Source of the DNA: Myrica gale
Lineage: Eukaryota > Streptophyta > Magnoliopsida > Fagales > Myricaceae
Direction: 5' to 3'
Length of the DNA stretch: 64,000 nucleotides
NCBI GenBank assembly: GCA_963930655.1
Contig: OZ005605.1
Coordinates: forward strand, 13,337,501 to 13,401,500
Shown here: positions 33,647 through 46,582 of the stretch, in pieces
Position numbering within the stretch: position 1 is the stretch's first letter
Layout of the letters: the number at the start of each line of letters is the position of its first letter
Made by a program: the position numbers and the translations under genes
The notes under the pieces: model-generated
Seen by the model: the letters and a program-made list of their open reading frames with translations, nothing else
Database searches by the model: none
What the model was told of the DNA's origin: nothing

Positions 33647-34982
33647 GGGTTCGGTTATGGTGCTTAGCCTTACGGTGCTGGTATCTGCTGATGGAAGGTT
33701 AGGATTAAGTTTACAAGATCCGAGGGCTGAAAATAAGGCCAAGTCAATTAATGAATTTTGACCCATTTCTACTAAAACCGACCCGTTTTGAGGTGTTGAC
33801 CCAGCCACAAATTCAAACCATGTATCGACTTCCTCTTCGTTAGGTCTGAAACAATCGTATCGCACTATCACAGCGCCGCCGCACAGCTCCGTCGCACCGC
33901 CCATCTCCGTCGATCCCAACCCAGTTTCGTCGGCATCTTGTTTTGGATCCAAGCGTGGTCTCCTCGAATCACTCTGGCTTTTCGTGATTCAAGTGCTGCT
34001 GCAAAATTTTCTTTAATGATTGGTAACAATCTTAATCTTCTTAATTTCCTTTCTCTTGTTGGAGTTCTTCCTTACCGCACCAGCTTTTGCTTTTGGTTCA
34101 GCATGACCAAACTCTATTTAGTTTGAGACAATGTTTCATGTATTGTTTTTTGAAAACTACTCGGTAACACTTTGTTTTTAAAATATTTCATGTTCTATAT
34201 CCTTATGGCGTTCATATTGATGGATCCTTGGCATTACAACGTCTTGATCGTGGGCAGAAGCATGATTTTCTGGAGGCTATCTTAAATCACAAGCCAATAA
34301 GTTTCATATCTTCACCTGGGTATTAGTTGAATTTGTTTCCAAAAGGATCAGAGGATCATCGTTTTTGGTGGATTTCTGGAACTGTGGCTCAAACCCTTTT
34401 TGGCAATGTACAACACATGACAGTATCTTTAGGATACGGTTCGGGTCTTAAATGTGTCTGTGTCCCTTATTTTGTAATTGTTTTACACTCTTAAATCGCT
34501 CATTTAATTTGTTGACAATTTGGCTCAATTTCTTGTTTCATTTCACATGCTGTAAGTATCATGTCTCACATAGAAACATGGAAAAGACGTTGCCTCTCCT
34601 AGAATACCAGACCTGTGCATATTTCGCACGTTAAATTGCTGAAGCCAAACTCATTTTTTGGATGATCACCTATTTGATCTGTTTTATCCCGTATAGAAAC
34701 ATCAACAAGTTGCTGTCAAACATGAATATGCAATTATTATTGTGCATAAAAATTTGGCCAATGCATTCCGAATCTTGTTTCAGACCTGATGAAGAGGAAG
34801 TCGATACATGGTTTGAATTTATGGCTGGGTCAGCACCTCAACACGGGTCGGTTTTAGTAGAAATGGGTCAAAATTCATTAATTGACTTGGCCTTATTTTC
34901 AGCCCTTGGATCTTGTAAACTTAATCCTAACCTTCCATCAGCAGCTACTAGCACCGTAAGGCTAAGCACCATAACCGAACCC
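33647..34982. mobile_element. Non-autonomous MULE with 208-base inverted repeats
   Basis: Terminal inverted repeats at 33,647-33,854 and 34,775-34,982 are nearly identical and start GGGTTCGGTTATGGTGCTTA. The 9-base target duplication AATTAGAGC is at 33,638-33,646 and 34,983-34,991. Nine-base duplications with long inverted repeats are the mark of Mutator-like elements. The 920-base interior has no transposase. It begins with a GC-rich, exon-like block (CGCCGCCGCACAGCTCCGTC region) that may be host-derived, but I cannot identify it. Open frames read through both inverted repeats only because these are mirror copies. Confidence 0.9.
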
Positions 34983-34991
34983 AATTAGAGC

Positions 34992-35359
34992 ACCATTCCA
35001 ATGCAAATACTACATTAGAATATTGTTGGCAGTAATTATATATAGTAATTAACTTGGAGAAATAAGGGTTCCAAATTAAGATCAGTAGTGTTATTAGAAA
35101 TAATTACATATCAGAAAAGATTATTAATCATGCATATGACTAATTAAGATCATGAACATTCCATTTTGAAAACCACATTAACTAGCAAAGTTTGAGTACG
35201 AAATTCTTACTCCTAATTTTGTTTATTCAAAGTGAGAAAACATAAATAAGAATTTAATTACGTCTTATATTCAAAATGACGACAAATTGTGATGTTATTT
35301 TTATTCAGATTAAAAATGCATGCCACGTACAGTTAATTTATACTGATCAGATGTCCTGG

Positions 35360-35390
<31 letters not shown>

Positions 35391-35714
35391 ACCCTTCCAG
35401 ATCGTGGCAGCATTTAATTGGTCAAATTTTAATTAGGCAGATAAGCATTCGATGATCGGACAACAAATATAGTTGTTGTGACCCTAATAGCGCGCAATAT
35501 TACAGCCGTTCCCCCCGCTGCCGGTCTTGGAGATACTTTCTTTGCTTTAATCTCTATCTTAATACTATGTTTACAATATCGTGTCTCAGTCTCTCCTTAT
35601 ATAAAGGAAGGTGTGTGGATAAGTCCTTCACACCTGAAACATCAGCTGGTTGTCTGCGTACATAGAACTTCTCCTCCAAGGAATCAAAGCTTTCTACACC
35701 TAAATTTGCGAATT
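34992..35714. promoter_or_regulatory. Upstream region of the second germin-like gene
   Basis: Contains a (CA)n run at 35,361-35,384 and a good TATA box, CTTATATAAAGG (about 35,597-35,608), some 110 bases before the ATG at 35,715. This looks like the old promoter of the germin-like pseudogene. No other feature seen. Confidence 0.5.
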
Positions 35715-35758
35715 ATGGCCTCCGGCCGCTTCATCCTCTTGTCAGGACTTGTAGCTTT

Positions 35759-35933
35759 TTTTTCTAAGTAAAAGTGAAAATTCATTTTTTTATAACCCAG
35801 GAGCTCCTAAGGTCGGGCCACTTCGTGTACCCGGCCCTACAAGCCAACCTGGGGGCATGTGTAAGTAAATGTGAAAATTCATTTCACTGGAACACATACA
35901 TTCGTGCTGCATACAATCAAGCCTCTAAAGCCA
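35759..35933. mobile_element. 175-base insertion in germin-like exon 1
   Basis: Flanked by GTAGCTTT at 35,751-35,758 and 35,934-35,941. One copy plus the removal of the insert restores the reading frame of the signal-peptide region. Inside are two direct copies of AAGTAAA(A/T)GTGAAAATTCATTT and a GGGCCACTTCGTGTACCCGG segment. The element class is unclear: a SINE or an 8-bp-duplicating MITE are both possible. It alone would disrupt the signal peptide. Confidence 0.7.
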
Positions 35934-36047
35934 GTAGCTTTGATTGTAAATGTTGCTCTGGCACTCGATAATAACCCTGTCCTTGACTTCTGTGTCACAG
36001 ATACGAAGAGTACAGGTACAAAAATGACCCCTTAAACTTGGGACCAG

Positions 36048-36083
36048 GCTCCTCTGCAATAACTAGAGTATTGCAAGAGGAGC
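36048..36083. repeat. Hairpin at the left MULE terminus
   Basis: GCTCCTCTGCAAT (36,048-36,060) is the inverted copy of ATTGCAAGAGGAGC (36,070-36,083) with one extra base. The right end has only the single GAGGAGC arm after GGACC-GTGTTACAC, so the left end carries a small extra fold-back. Confidence 0.8.
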
Positions 36084-36460
36084 AATTCGTCCATTCCCAG
36101 TCCTTGGTTTTAAATGGAGGGCCATAAATATGACACGTTATTTAGTTGGGTAAATTTTTAAAAAACAAGTGAATTGTATTGCTCACGGAGGAAACGGAGC
36201 TCTAGCGCTAACGCCACTTTCAGTTTTTTTTTTAACTTTTATTATTATTTTTATTTTCTTTTTGTTAGTTCCTCCGTGTCCCATATTTTGGATTGTTCTT
36301 CGAGCTTTCATATTTTGGCACCAGAACCATGTGAGAACCATCTCTTTGGACCTGGTCCCTCTGCCTGAGGAAAAAATTGGTGAAACTCGGAAAGATGAAG
36401 GGGTGCTAAATGTTGTGAAGAATCAAAGCCAACCCTAAGAAAGTTCCAGCCTCCTCTGTG

Positions 36461-39400
36461 TGTTAGAATATTTCTTTTTAAGTGACCTAGTTGACATATG
36501 AGAATAATCTTTTAATAAGTAAAGATTATGGTGTAAATCAATAAGATTATAGAATTAGTGTCAAATTGATTCTGATTACAATTTGATTCTATTGTGATTG
36601 CTAAAGATTGCAATTTGATTGATTCTGATTTGATATATTCCTTGATGGAAGGAACAAATCAAAATCTATACCATATTGAGGGTCCCTGACCTAGCCTATA
36701 TATAAATGTCTGTGTTTACTATCTAAGACACACTCTCTAAGGCATAGGTTGGAAGAACCTCAGTTTTCCTTTTCTATCTAAGAATTATTGTTTTAGTTTG
36801 GCATAATTGTTCTACAGAGATTATGTTCAAGTGCTGAGCATAATGGCAGGAGGTAAACGTTCTTACTGTTTAAATTCCACTACGTATAAAATAATGTTAA
36901 CTTCGTCTTTTGATCTTGCATGTGGTATCGGAGTGGCCTCTGAGATCATTATGTTCGGCATAAGCCTTTTGTTTATTCAGTGCCTATACAATTTTGTTTT
37001 TGCCTCTGCAGTATGAACTCATACTGTATATCTGTGCTTTGTTTCGTACTTTTACTCTCTGTCTCTCCATTTGGTTTTTCGTTCACCTCCTCCACGTCCA
37101 AAACATAATTTTTTCTGACATTACTTTTGCTTTTGGAGATAAGGAAATTTGGGTTTTTGGTGAAAAACAGAATATTGATTTATGTTTTTGATTTTGAACC
37201 TGATATTGTGTTTCTCTGATATTCTAATTTGGAGGGAGAGCATAGACAGGGACAACGAGAGTTGTCAGTGGGAGGAGATTTTTTCACCTCCTCCATAAGA
37301 CACCAGGTGGCCGAAGAGGAGGCTTAAATCTCCTCTCCTTGCCATGGGCAGTTTTGGACCGCCGGCAGCGTTCCCAGGGACGCATGGCCGTGCTCAGATG
37401 CTGAGGCGACAGTTTCCGCCACAAGATGGTTTAAAACACAGACCTTCGAGTTTGTGTATTGTTTTTACCGGGTCATGGATCCAGTTTTCTGGGTAGTAAT
37501 CCCTACCCAGATGAAGTCTCATTTTGGGCTGGTTTAGGCCCAGCCCAATTGCACAAGCCTTAGCCTGTGTTAGGTTAAGGCTGCGCTGACCATTGGGTCA
37601 GCCCAAGGGCCTTGAGCCCCGTAGGAACTGGAACCAACCTTGAAGGCCGGTTGTTGTTGACTAGCCTAGATCGGGTCAGGCGACCTGAGTGGCCAGGCCG
37701 CCGGTTTGGACCACGGGTCCGATTTGACCCGACCCGACCGACATATTATTTTAATGTTTTTTTAAAATCCAGAAATACGTTGTGTTACATTAATTTCTAG
37801 AATTGTATTCAATGTTTAAAATGATTCAATTCTAGAAAATAACTATGCATTTTATGCTAGATATATTGTGTAAATCTAAATACTTAGATATGTTGATAAT
37901 GCATAAAATATTTGATGCCTAGACCTAAGAACAATTAACTTAACCTACTAAAGTTGGTGGGAATATGGGGTATGATCGAAGAATGCATGTTAGGGAAAGT
38001 GCTGGCATGGTCAAGTCTTGGTTTTTAAAGAGTCATTGTGACCTACCTCACTTACCTGGGAGCTCCCCTGCTTGTGTTTTAGAAAATACTGTTTATCCCA
38101 CCTTGATATATTGGTTCATTTTTTTCTTGGATTTTGATTAAGCATCTATAAAGTCAAAGGATATTAATAAAGTTGTAATTATCATAATAATTTTGGGAGA
38201 GCTACAACATCCCAATTTTATATTGGTAATTACATCAAGATTAATATATGAACTTCAAAAAGAAAAATTAATATTCGAGTGGTAATTAATTCATGAAGTT
38301 ATTTACTTATCCCCGCAGGGAGGTTTTTAATTTTATGACTTAATTAGATTAAAATAATATATTTTGTATTAAAAATAAAATTTTCTTAGGCCCATAGATA
38401 CGAAAAATTTTGTTCTTAATATTTAAATTTATTAGTTTTAATAATAAAGAGTAAATTTCATGCATGATGTAACCTTTGCCCACAAGTAGGTTGAAATTTA
38501 CTATTAAATAAACATTGGTTGATTTAAATATGGTTAATTCATAGCAATTAAGTAATTCTTTTTGGTTATGTTGCAGTTGTTTCTTTTTCCTTTATTGATA
38601 GTTCATTGCGTGTTCCAATGCTAAGTGGTGATAATTTTTCTAACTAGAAACAATGTTTGCTTTTCACTCTGGGATGTATGGAAGTTGATGAAGCGCTTCG
38701 TATAGAAGAACCACCTACTATCACAGAATCAAGAATGCAACAGGAGATTTCAAAATATGAACGGTTGGAGCGATCTAATCGCCTTAGTTTGATGTCCATG
38801 AAATCTCATATCATCAAGGGCATTAGGGGTTCTATCCCTGAGTGCACTAAAGCTAAGGACTTTTTAAAGTCTGTTGAGGAGCAATTTACTAATTCTGACA
38901 AGACATTGGCCAGCACCCTGATGAAAAGCCTATCAAGCAAATCAATCAACAGTTCAAATATTGTGCGTGGGCACATTATGGAGATGAGAGATATTGCAAC
39001 TCAATTGAAGTCTTTGGAGGATGAAATTCCTGACTCATTCTTGGTCCATCTAATTTTGAACTCTCTCCCATTTGAGATGGTCCTTTTAAAATATCATACA
39101 ATACATATAAGGAAGTATGGTCAGTGAATGAATTATTGGCTATGTGTGTTCATGAGGAATAGAGACAGAAACTCGAAAGTGCTCACTTCGTTTCTCTTAC
39201 TAAGGGGAAGGCCAAGAAAGGCAAGTCTGCCCAACACTTCAAGAAGGAGAACAAGGTGCCAATAAAGGTCAATGGCAATAAGGATACTTGTTTCTTCTGG
39301 AAGAAGAAAGGGCACATGAAGAATGATTGCCAAAAGTACTTTATGTGGCTCGAGAAGAAAGGTATATTCCTATCTCTTGTTTATCATGAATCTTTTTTTA

Positions 39401-41790
39401 TTGAGACTCCTTGCAATACTTGGTGGATTGATTCTGGTTCTACAATTCACATTGTGAATACATTGCAAGGTTTTCTCATAACAAGGAAGCCGATAAGAAG
39501 TGAACAACACGTTTACTCTAGAAATAAATTATTTTCATGTGTGGAGGCAGCTGGAACTTACAGAATAATTTTGAAAACTGGATTTTTTTTAGATCTTGAG
39601 GATGTATTTTTTATTCCAGAATTTTCAAAGAATTTATTTTCTTCAAAACTTGATGTACTGGGTTATGGTTTTTATTTTATCAATTCAAATTTCAGCATAT
39701 TTAGAAATAATCAAGTTGGTGGTGGATTGAAAATTGATGGTCTTTACAAAATTGATCTAGATCCCAACTTTGAGAACAATTATTTGTCATTACATTCTAT
39801 TGGCATAAATAGAAGTCTTATAAATGAGAATTTTGATTTGTTATGGCACAAGAGATTGAGACATATATCTATTGAGAGAATCAAAAGGTTGGTTAATGAT
39901 GGAGTTTTAAAAACTCTTGAGTTTGCTGATCTTGGCACTTGTATAGACTGCATAATGGGAAGCAGACTCACAAGTCCACTAAAGGTGCCAAAAGGAATTA
40001 TAAGATTCTTGAGATCATACACACTGATCTCTGTGGACCTTTTTCTACTCCATATTTTAACGGTCAGAGATATTTTATCTCTTTCATTGATGATTATTCT
40101 CGTTTTGTGTATCTTTACTGAGGCATTTAATGTCTTTAAGACTTATAAAATAGAAGTAGAGAAACAAAAGGAAACGAAAATCAAGATCGTAAGATCTGAC
40201 AGAGGTAGAGAGTATGGAAGGTACACAAAAAAGAGACAAATGAGTGGTTCATTTGCAAAATTCCTTGAAGAGGAAGACATTGTTGCTCAATACACAATTT
40301 CTGGTACACCACAATAAAATGGTGTATCATAAAGAAAAAATCGCACGCTTATGGACATGGTTAGGAGTATGCTTAATAATTCTCATCTCCCTCTATTTCT
40401 ATAGAGTGAAGCCTTAAAAAACTACTGTGTATATATTATACAGGGTTCCATCCAAGTCTATCCCTAAGACACCTTTTGAGTTATGGAGTGGATGGAAACC
40501 AAGTTTAAATAACTTACACATATAAGGTTGTCCTATTGAAGTAAGGATTTACAATCTGAATATAAAGAAATTAGATCCAAAGGCTATCTAGTAAACTTCA
40601 AAGGATTTAGATTTTACTGTCCTACACATAATACTAAGATTGTTGAATATGCAAACACTAAGTTTTTAGAGGATGTTGAACCTAGTGCAAATTCCCAAAA
40701 GGTTGAATTTAAGGAAGCACAAGAGTTGATCGAATCTTCTCCTTTTGGAGATAGATTGATTGTGTTTAGGAAAAATCAAATTGATTGTCCTGAACCATAA
40801 CCAGTTCAAGAAGAGCCAACTGACACAGAACAGGTTGAGACTGAGTCTACCCAACCTCAACAAAATGTAGAGAAAATAGAATTAAGAAGGTCCTTTAGAA
40901 TAAGTAGACTAGCAATCCCTAGTGACTATGTTGTATACCTCCAAGAGTCTGACTTTGATGTTGGACCTAAAAGGGATCCAAATACATTTTCACAGGCCAT
41001 GAATGGAGACAACTCCATGTTGTGGTACAATGCCATGAAGGAAGAGATGAAATCTATGGCAAAAAATCAAGTCTAGGATTTTGTTGACTTACCAAAGGAA
41101 GCTGTAACCATTGGCTGCAAATGAGTTTACAAAACCAAAAGGGACGCTTCCGGTAAAGTTGAACGATATAAAGTCAGACTTGTAGCCAAGAGTTTCACTA
41201 AAAAAAGAAGGCATATATTATCATGAAACCTTCTCTCCAGTATCTAAGAAAGATTTGTTTGGGATAATCATGACATTAATAGCTCATTTTGACTTAGAGC
41301 TACAATAGATGGATGTGAAAACAACATTTTCTAAATGAGGATCTTTAGGAGGAGGTATATATGAGACAACCTGAGAGGTTTGATAATAATAGTTAGAAGG
41401 CAAGTAAATTAAAAAAAATATGGACTAAAACAAGCCTCCCGTCAGTGGTATATTAAATTTTACAAGGTTAATACCTCATTCGGATTTATTGAGAACCTTG
41501 TGGATCAATGTATACACCTTAAGGTCAGTGAGAGTAAAGTAATCTTTCTAGTCTTTTATATAGATGATATTTTACTTGTAACTAATGATTTGAGTTTGCT
41601 ACATGAAACTAAAAGGTTCCTCTCTCAACACTTGGAAATGAAGGATTTGGGTGAAACCTCTTATGTCATTGGCATAGAGATTCATAGAGACAAAACAAAA
41701 AGTGTTACAACTATCTCAGAAGGCCTACATTGAAAAGGTTTTAGAGAGATACGATATGAGCAAATGTTTTACTAGTCTAGCACTTATCAT
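36461..41790 (+). mobile_element. Ty1/copia retrotransposon, 3'-truncated
   Basis: The 5' LTR is 36,461-36,920 (TGTTAGAATATTTCTT...GATCTTGCA). It is followed by the primer-binding site TGGTATCGGAGT at 36,923, fitting tRNA-Met with two changes. The leader runs to about 38,600, including a GC-rich part at 37,250-37,740, then gag and pol follow. Sequence stops resembling copia near 41,790, inside the end of the RT domain, and phosphatase-gene sequence begins. RNase H, 3' LTR and target duplication are missing. It lies inside the MULE. Confidence 0.85.
38600..41790 (+). pseudogene. Copia gag-pol, many stops and frameshifts
   Basis: In order: gag (38,657-39,127; TITESRMQQEISKYERLERS) in UBN2 style; a zinc knuckle CFFWKKKGHMKNDC whose second Cys is Trp; protease WWIDSGSTIHIVN with DSG kept; pre-integrase LWHKRLRHISIERIK; integrase core HTDLCGPFSTPYFNGQ and SFIDDYSRFVYLY in another frame, with RSDRGREYG and ISGTPQ; then reverse transcriptase remnants (WYNAMKEEM, LVAKSFTKK, FYIDDILLVTNDL). 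The YxDD motif is YIDD here. Stops at 39,125 and 40,315 and several frameshifts rule out function. The frame breaks near the RT C-terminus. Confidence 0.85.
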
Positions 41791-41847
41791 TGATCTTACA
41801 CTGTGAAGAATGTTGACTTAAACCTATCCATATTTGCTTTATTTCAG

Positions 41848-42329
<482 letters not shown>

Positions 42330-43348
42330 ATAGGTAAACAACAGTGCTATTGAATGTCTTTTCCTTTTCATTAATGGAAGAGAGTTATAGAGGTCTTACA
42401 TCAGATTAAATGGGGAAAGGTGATGAATTCCTATAATTCATATCAGCAGCAATGGAATTCTTCTTCTTTTGACCTTGATGAGAATAAAAAGAGTTTATTT
42501 ACTATGTCCTGTCTGGAGTCGTATAAAACCCTCCCTCAACTTCTCTGTTCCACACCCCTTCCTTTGTGTATTTTTCTTTCTATTCTTTGTTTTGGTTGTT
42601 GAGCAATCTTTCTCTGGTGTTTTCGGGTTTACTTGCGATAACTATTGTTGTAAATATGTGCGGGGTCCATCTCGACATTCATAGTTAGCTTGGTATAAAG
42701 GTTATGAGAATGTTATGAAGAATGTTGTCTTGTGAATGTAAGATTTTTCATGTTTAGTTATAGTTTATCCCAACTTGCAACCATTACAAGAAACACCAAA
42801 CTTATTATTTTATATGCAACTCATGCAAGAATCATTTGATGATTGTACCATTGCACCTTATGTAGGAAACATAGGAGATTATTGCTGCTGCATTTCTTAC
42901 TTGGTGTTATCAGGTTCTTTTTGTTGGCGTTCTTTCATCAGTGTGGTTGTAGTTTTAAATTAACAATAACGTTTGCAATATTTGTTGTCCGGTATTTGCT
43001 GTGTTTATATACAAAAGATGTGCTCCCTCTATCTCTATGCACTTTCACTGAACGTCTCATTTTCTTTCTCTATTGTGGTCCTTATTTTGTAATTAAAAAA
43101 TTAGACGTGGTCCCTCATTTTCGAATTTCACTGAATGTGGTCCCTTATTGTTTCACTATTCTAATTGAATTTTATTTTTATTGGATTGTTTTGTACGACA
43201 GGATTTGTTGAATGAATTAGGTTGTGTTGAATTTTTCCAAACAAGAGGCAGTATTTAATTTGTAGTTTCCTGTCTATTGGGTTCATGCTTCTTATATCAA
43301 TTACATTTTTAAGTTAATATATTTGTTTGAATTTTTTTAAACAGTATC
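42330..43348. other. MULE interior, unassigned
   Basis: T-rich non-coding sequence between the phosphatase fragment and the transposase. Open frames at 42,420-43,211 show no domain. It may be the 5' leader of the transposase gene or the 3' flank of the captured gene. Confidence 0.35.
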
Positions 43349-45139
43349 ATGAGCTATCCCTCTCAAAGCATGGATGACATGGATAATTGGATTCCTAAAC
43401 TTGACATAGAGTTCAATTTTTTAGAAGAAGCATAGAAGCATTGGGAAAATTATGTCAAACTAATGGGTTATAGTGTTAGGAATCATTTATTAATAAAAGT
43501 AAGGTGGATGGAGAGATAACATCAAGAGGATTTGTGTGTGCTAAAGAAGGTGTCCGAAGAGCAGACAAACGAGATAGCATTACTCATATTCCTCGAGACG
43601 AAACAAGGACTAAGTGTCCTATACGGATGTATCTTTCATTAGTTCGAGAAACTAGAAAGTACAAGATTTATGATTTTGTTTATGAACATAATCATTTTCT
43701 CCATCTTTCTGAGACTACTTATATGATGAGATCACAACGACATCTATCTCAAGCCCAAACATTGGCTATTAATTTAGCACATAGTTTTGGAATTAGACCA
43801 AAGGACACACATGAGTTGATGACTAAAGAACCTGGTGGGAGGGCTAACCTTGGGTATGCGGAACGTGATTAGAAAAATTACCTACGGACAAGATGACAAC
43901 AAAATTTGATATACGGTGAGGTAGGCTGTATTTTAAGGTACTTTCAGCAACAATTGATTAATAATTCATCATTTCATTATGCAGTTCAATTGGATAGTGA
44001 GGAGCAAATAACTAATATCTTCTGGGCTAATACTAGAATGCTACTTGATTATGCGCATTTTGGTGATGTGATGACTTTTGATACTACATTTGGTACTAAC
44101 AAAGAATTAAGACCTTTGAGAGTAAGAAGCCTCAATCAATATTTACTGTTCAGGATCCACCAATGGCAAAAGCATTAGCTCAGGTGATGCCAGATACGTG
44201 GCATGGATTATGCACTTGGCATATTATGCAGAATAGCATCAAAAATTTGAATAGGGACTTGAAACGTTATTTGAAGTCAAATTTAGATATTTTCCAATTT
44301 TTTGAACATTGTGAAAGGGTGGTGGAGCAAAAGCAATATAAAGAGTTAGAGGCCGAGTATAATGCAAGACAAAAGTTTCCTACATTAAGCTTGAAAAATT
44401 CTCCTCTGTTGAAGCAAGGAGCAGAAGTGTATACACCTGTGATATTCAAGCTATTTCAAGATGAGTATTACTATGTTTTTGCAACATTTATAAAATCTCG
44501 AAATGAAAGTCGATTGATGCATGAATATGTTGTGCTTTTGAATGAGGAAGGTGTGTACACAGTTTATTGTGACCCACTTAGAAAGACAATATCATGCAGT
44601 TGTAGGAAATTTGAAACATTTGGGATTTTGTGTTGTCATGATTTAAAGGTTTTTTACTCGCTTGATATAAAAATAATTCCTGACATATTTTGAAAAGATG
44701 GACAAGGAATGCAAAGAATGGATATGTATCAGTAAGTTCTTATGATAAATGATGGTGTTGGAGATGCTAACTTAAATGTTGTACACCGGTATCGAAGGCT
44801 ATTTCCTAGGTTGATAAAATTGGTTGCTCGAGCTGCTAACATCGAAGAAGCATATGCTTTGGTAGAGAAGATGATAGAAGAACTTGAAAAGCAAGTTGAA
44901 AGTATTGCAACAAAAAAATTGGACACAAATCTTGGAAGTTCTCATGCTGAAGTGTGTTTATCTGGTGGTGATGAATTGGTGCATCGTGGAGCATCCATTA
45001 ACAATTTGATGGAAAAGGCTAAAGGCCTTAAAAAGAAAGAAGGTTGTAAGGGTGGTAAACGATTAAAAAGTTGGGTGGAGAAGCAACAAAGAAGGAAAAA
45101 AGAATTCAAGCAACTAATAGCAGTGAGCAACATTTATTA
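43349..45139 (+). pseudogene. FAR1-related MULE transposase, degenerate
   Basis: Starts MSYPSQSMDDMDNWIPKLDI and enters the FAR1 zinc finger-like N-terminal domain (FNFLEEA-stop-KHWENYVKLMGYSVRN). It continues GEITSRGFVCAKEG, TKCPIRMYLS and YDFVYEHNHFLHL. The MULE transposase core has FGDVMTFDTTFGTNKELRPL, then a deletion, then SIFTVQDPPMAKALAQVMP and TWHGLCTWHIMQNSIKNL; the second acidic position reads Val in FTVQD. A SWIM zinc finger follows (ISCSCRKFETFGILCCHDLK). A C-terminal Lys-rich segment ends near 45,139. In-frame TAG at 43,433, frameshifts near 43,500 and 44,135 and a stop at 43,870 inactivate it. Relatives act either as transposases or as domesticated light-signalling factors; position inside the inverted repeats points to the transposase of this element. 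Confidence 0.85.
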
Positions 45140-45413
45140 AAGTTAATTATTTTTTATAAGGCATCTTTATACATAAATTTCATCTGTCTCACATAATATG
45201 TTGATTGTAGGGACTGGATCAAGTTTCTCATTTAACAGCATTGACAGGAACTGAAGATCCCCGAGGTCACATATGCAACAATAATTACATTGAATTTCTT
45301 CCGATAAATTATTTGCACGTGTTACTTTTTTGAACTATTCACGAGTATTTCATCTTATTTTTTTGTTTTTATACAACTTATTATGTTATGTGCACTAATC
45401 ATTTGATGACAAC

Positions 45414-45608
45414 ATCATTACTTCTCGGTCTCAACCATCAAACAATACCCACGTTGTTCAGATATATATTTTCCATATTGAGAAAATTATCAATAAAAAA
45501 ATCCCATAGGATCATTACTTCTCGGTCTCAAGCATCAAACAATACCCACGTTGTTCAGATATATATTTTCTATATTGAGAAAATTATCAATAAAAAAAAT
45601 CCCATAGG
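45414..45608. repeat. 97-base tandem duplication
   Basis: ATCATTACTTCTCGGTCTCA...ATCCCATAGG occurs at 45,414-45,510 and directly again at 45,511-45,608 with only a few changes. Confidence 0.92.
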
Positions 45609-45986
45609 AATATTATATAAAGACATGAATTAATCGGTTTTGTTTTGGTAGGGGATGGATGTTGGGTTCAACTTTGCGACAATAAATTTTTTGTTTGACA
45701 CAAGCATCGAGTTCAATGAATATGTCATCAAAGAATCCATAAAACTTTGAAATTAGTACTTCAACTTATATGTGAATAATCTATCATTTTTGTGTAGTTC
45801 CTGTTTGCCGTGTCAGAACTTGATGCATCACGTGATGACTTTTGTGAAATAAAGGAGCAGGAATGGTAGTAGAGATCATCAAGTGTGGAGCATTTTGTGT
45901 ATTGACGATGCCGTATTTTTTATAGTTTTATATTCGGGCACTATCTTATATAACGTGAAATAGTGGCTCAGAAATGTCTTGATTCC

Positions 45987-46094
45987 TTTTTCTCCGTAGA
46001 ATTAGCAACCTGTGATAACATTACATCCTTTATTTTGTGACAACTTGTATTTAACCTTGCTTAACCCTGTTAAAAAAGATATGGGAAGTAACTT

Positions 46095-46165
<71 letters not shown>

Positions 46166-46582
46166 ATGATTGAGATGCTATTTCATTTTCTTTGTTGGCA
46201 AGCAAAATAAGTAACTGACGGTAAAAGTGTTGTTATTTATGGAAAAATATGGGAACATTGTATTAGTAGGTGCAGGGCAAACACAACAGAGGATATGAAC
46301 TAAGAAGCCAAGATCTAAGAATCTTCAACTAAAGGAAGAAGTAATAGTCTAATAACTATATATTGAGATAAATCATTCAATCTTAGACCACAAGTGTCTA
46401 TACAAGTAAAACATGATACACATTTTCTCCGTAGAATTAGCAACCTGTGATAACATTACATCCTTTATTTTGTGACAACTTGTATTTAACCTCGCTTGAC
46501 CCTGTTAAAAAAGATATGGGAAGTAACTTCATATATATATATATATATATATAGATGATTGAGATGCTATTTCATTTTCTTT
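45987..46582. repeat. Duplicated block around (AT)n runs
   Basis: Copy 1 (45,987-46,193) and copy 2 (46,423-46,582) share TTTTCTCCGTAGAATTAGCA through to GAGATGCTATTTCATTTTCT with very few differences outside the (AT)n core. The dinucleotide run is about 65 bases in copy 1 and about 22 in copy 2, the main length difference. The copies are direct and 230 bases apart. Confidence 0.92.

Noticed and set aside
33620..33952. 110-codon minus-strand frame and its near twin at 34,662-34,988 (+), which could be taken for a duplicated gene
   Set aside because: The shared part is the MULE inverted repeat read in both directions; no start, domain or conserved codon bias.
46002..46205. Minus-strand frame with a long Ile-Tyr run
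   Set aside because: It is only a translation of the (AT)n microsatellite.
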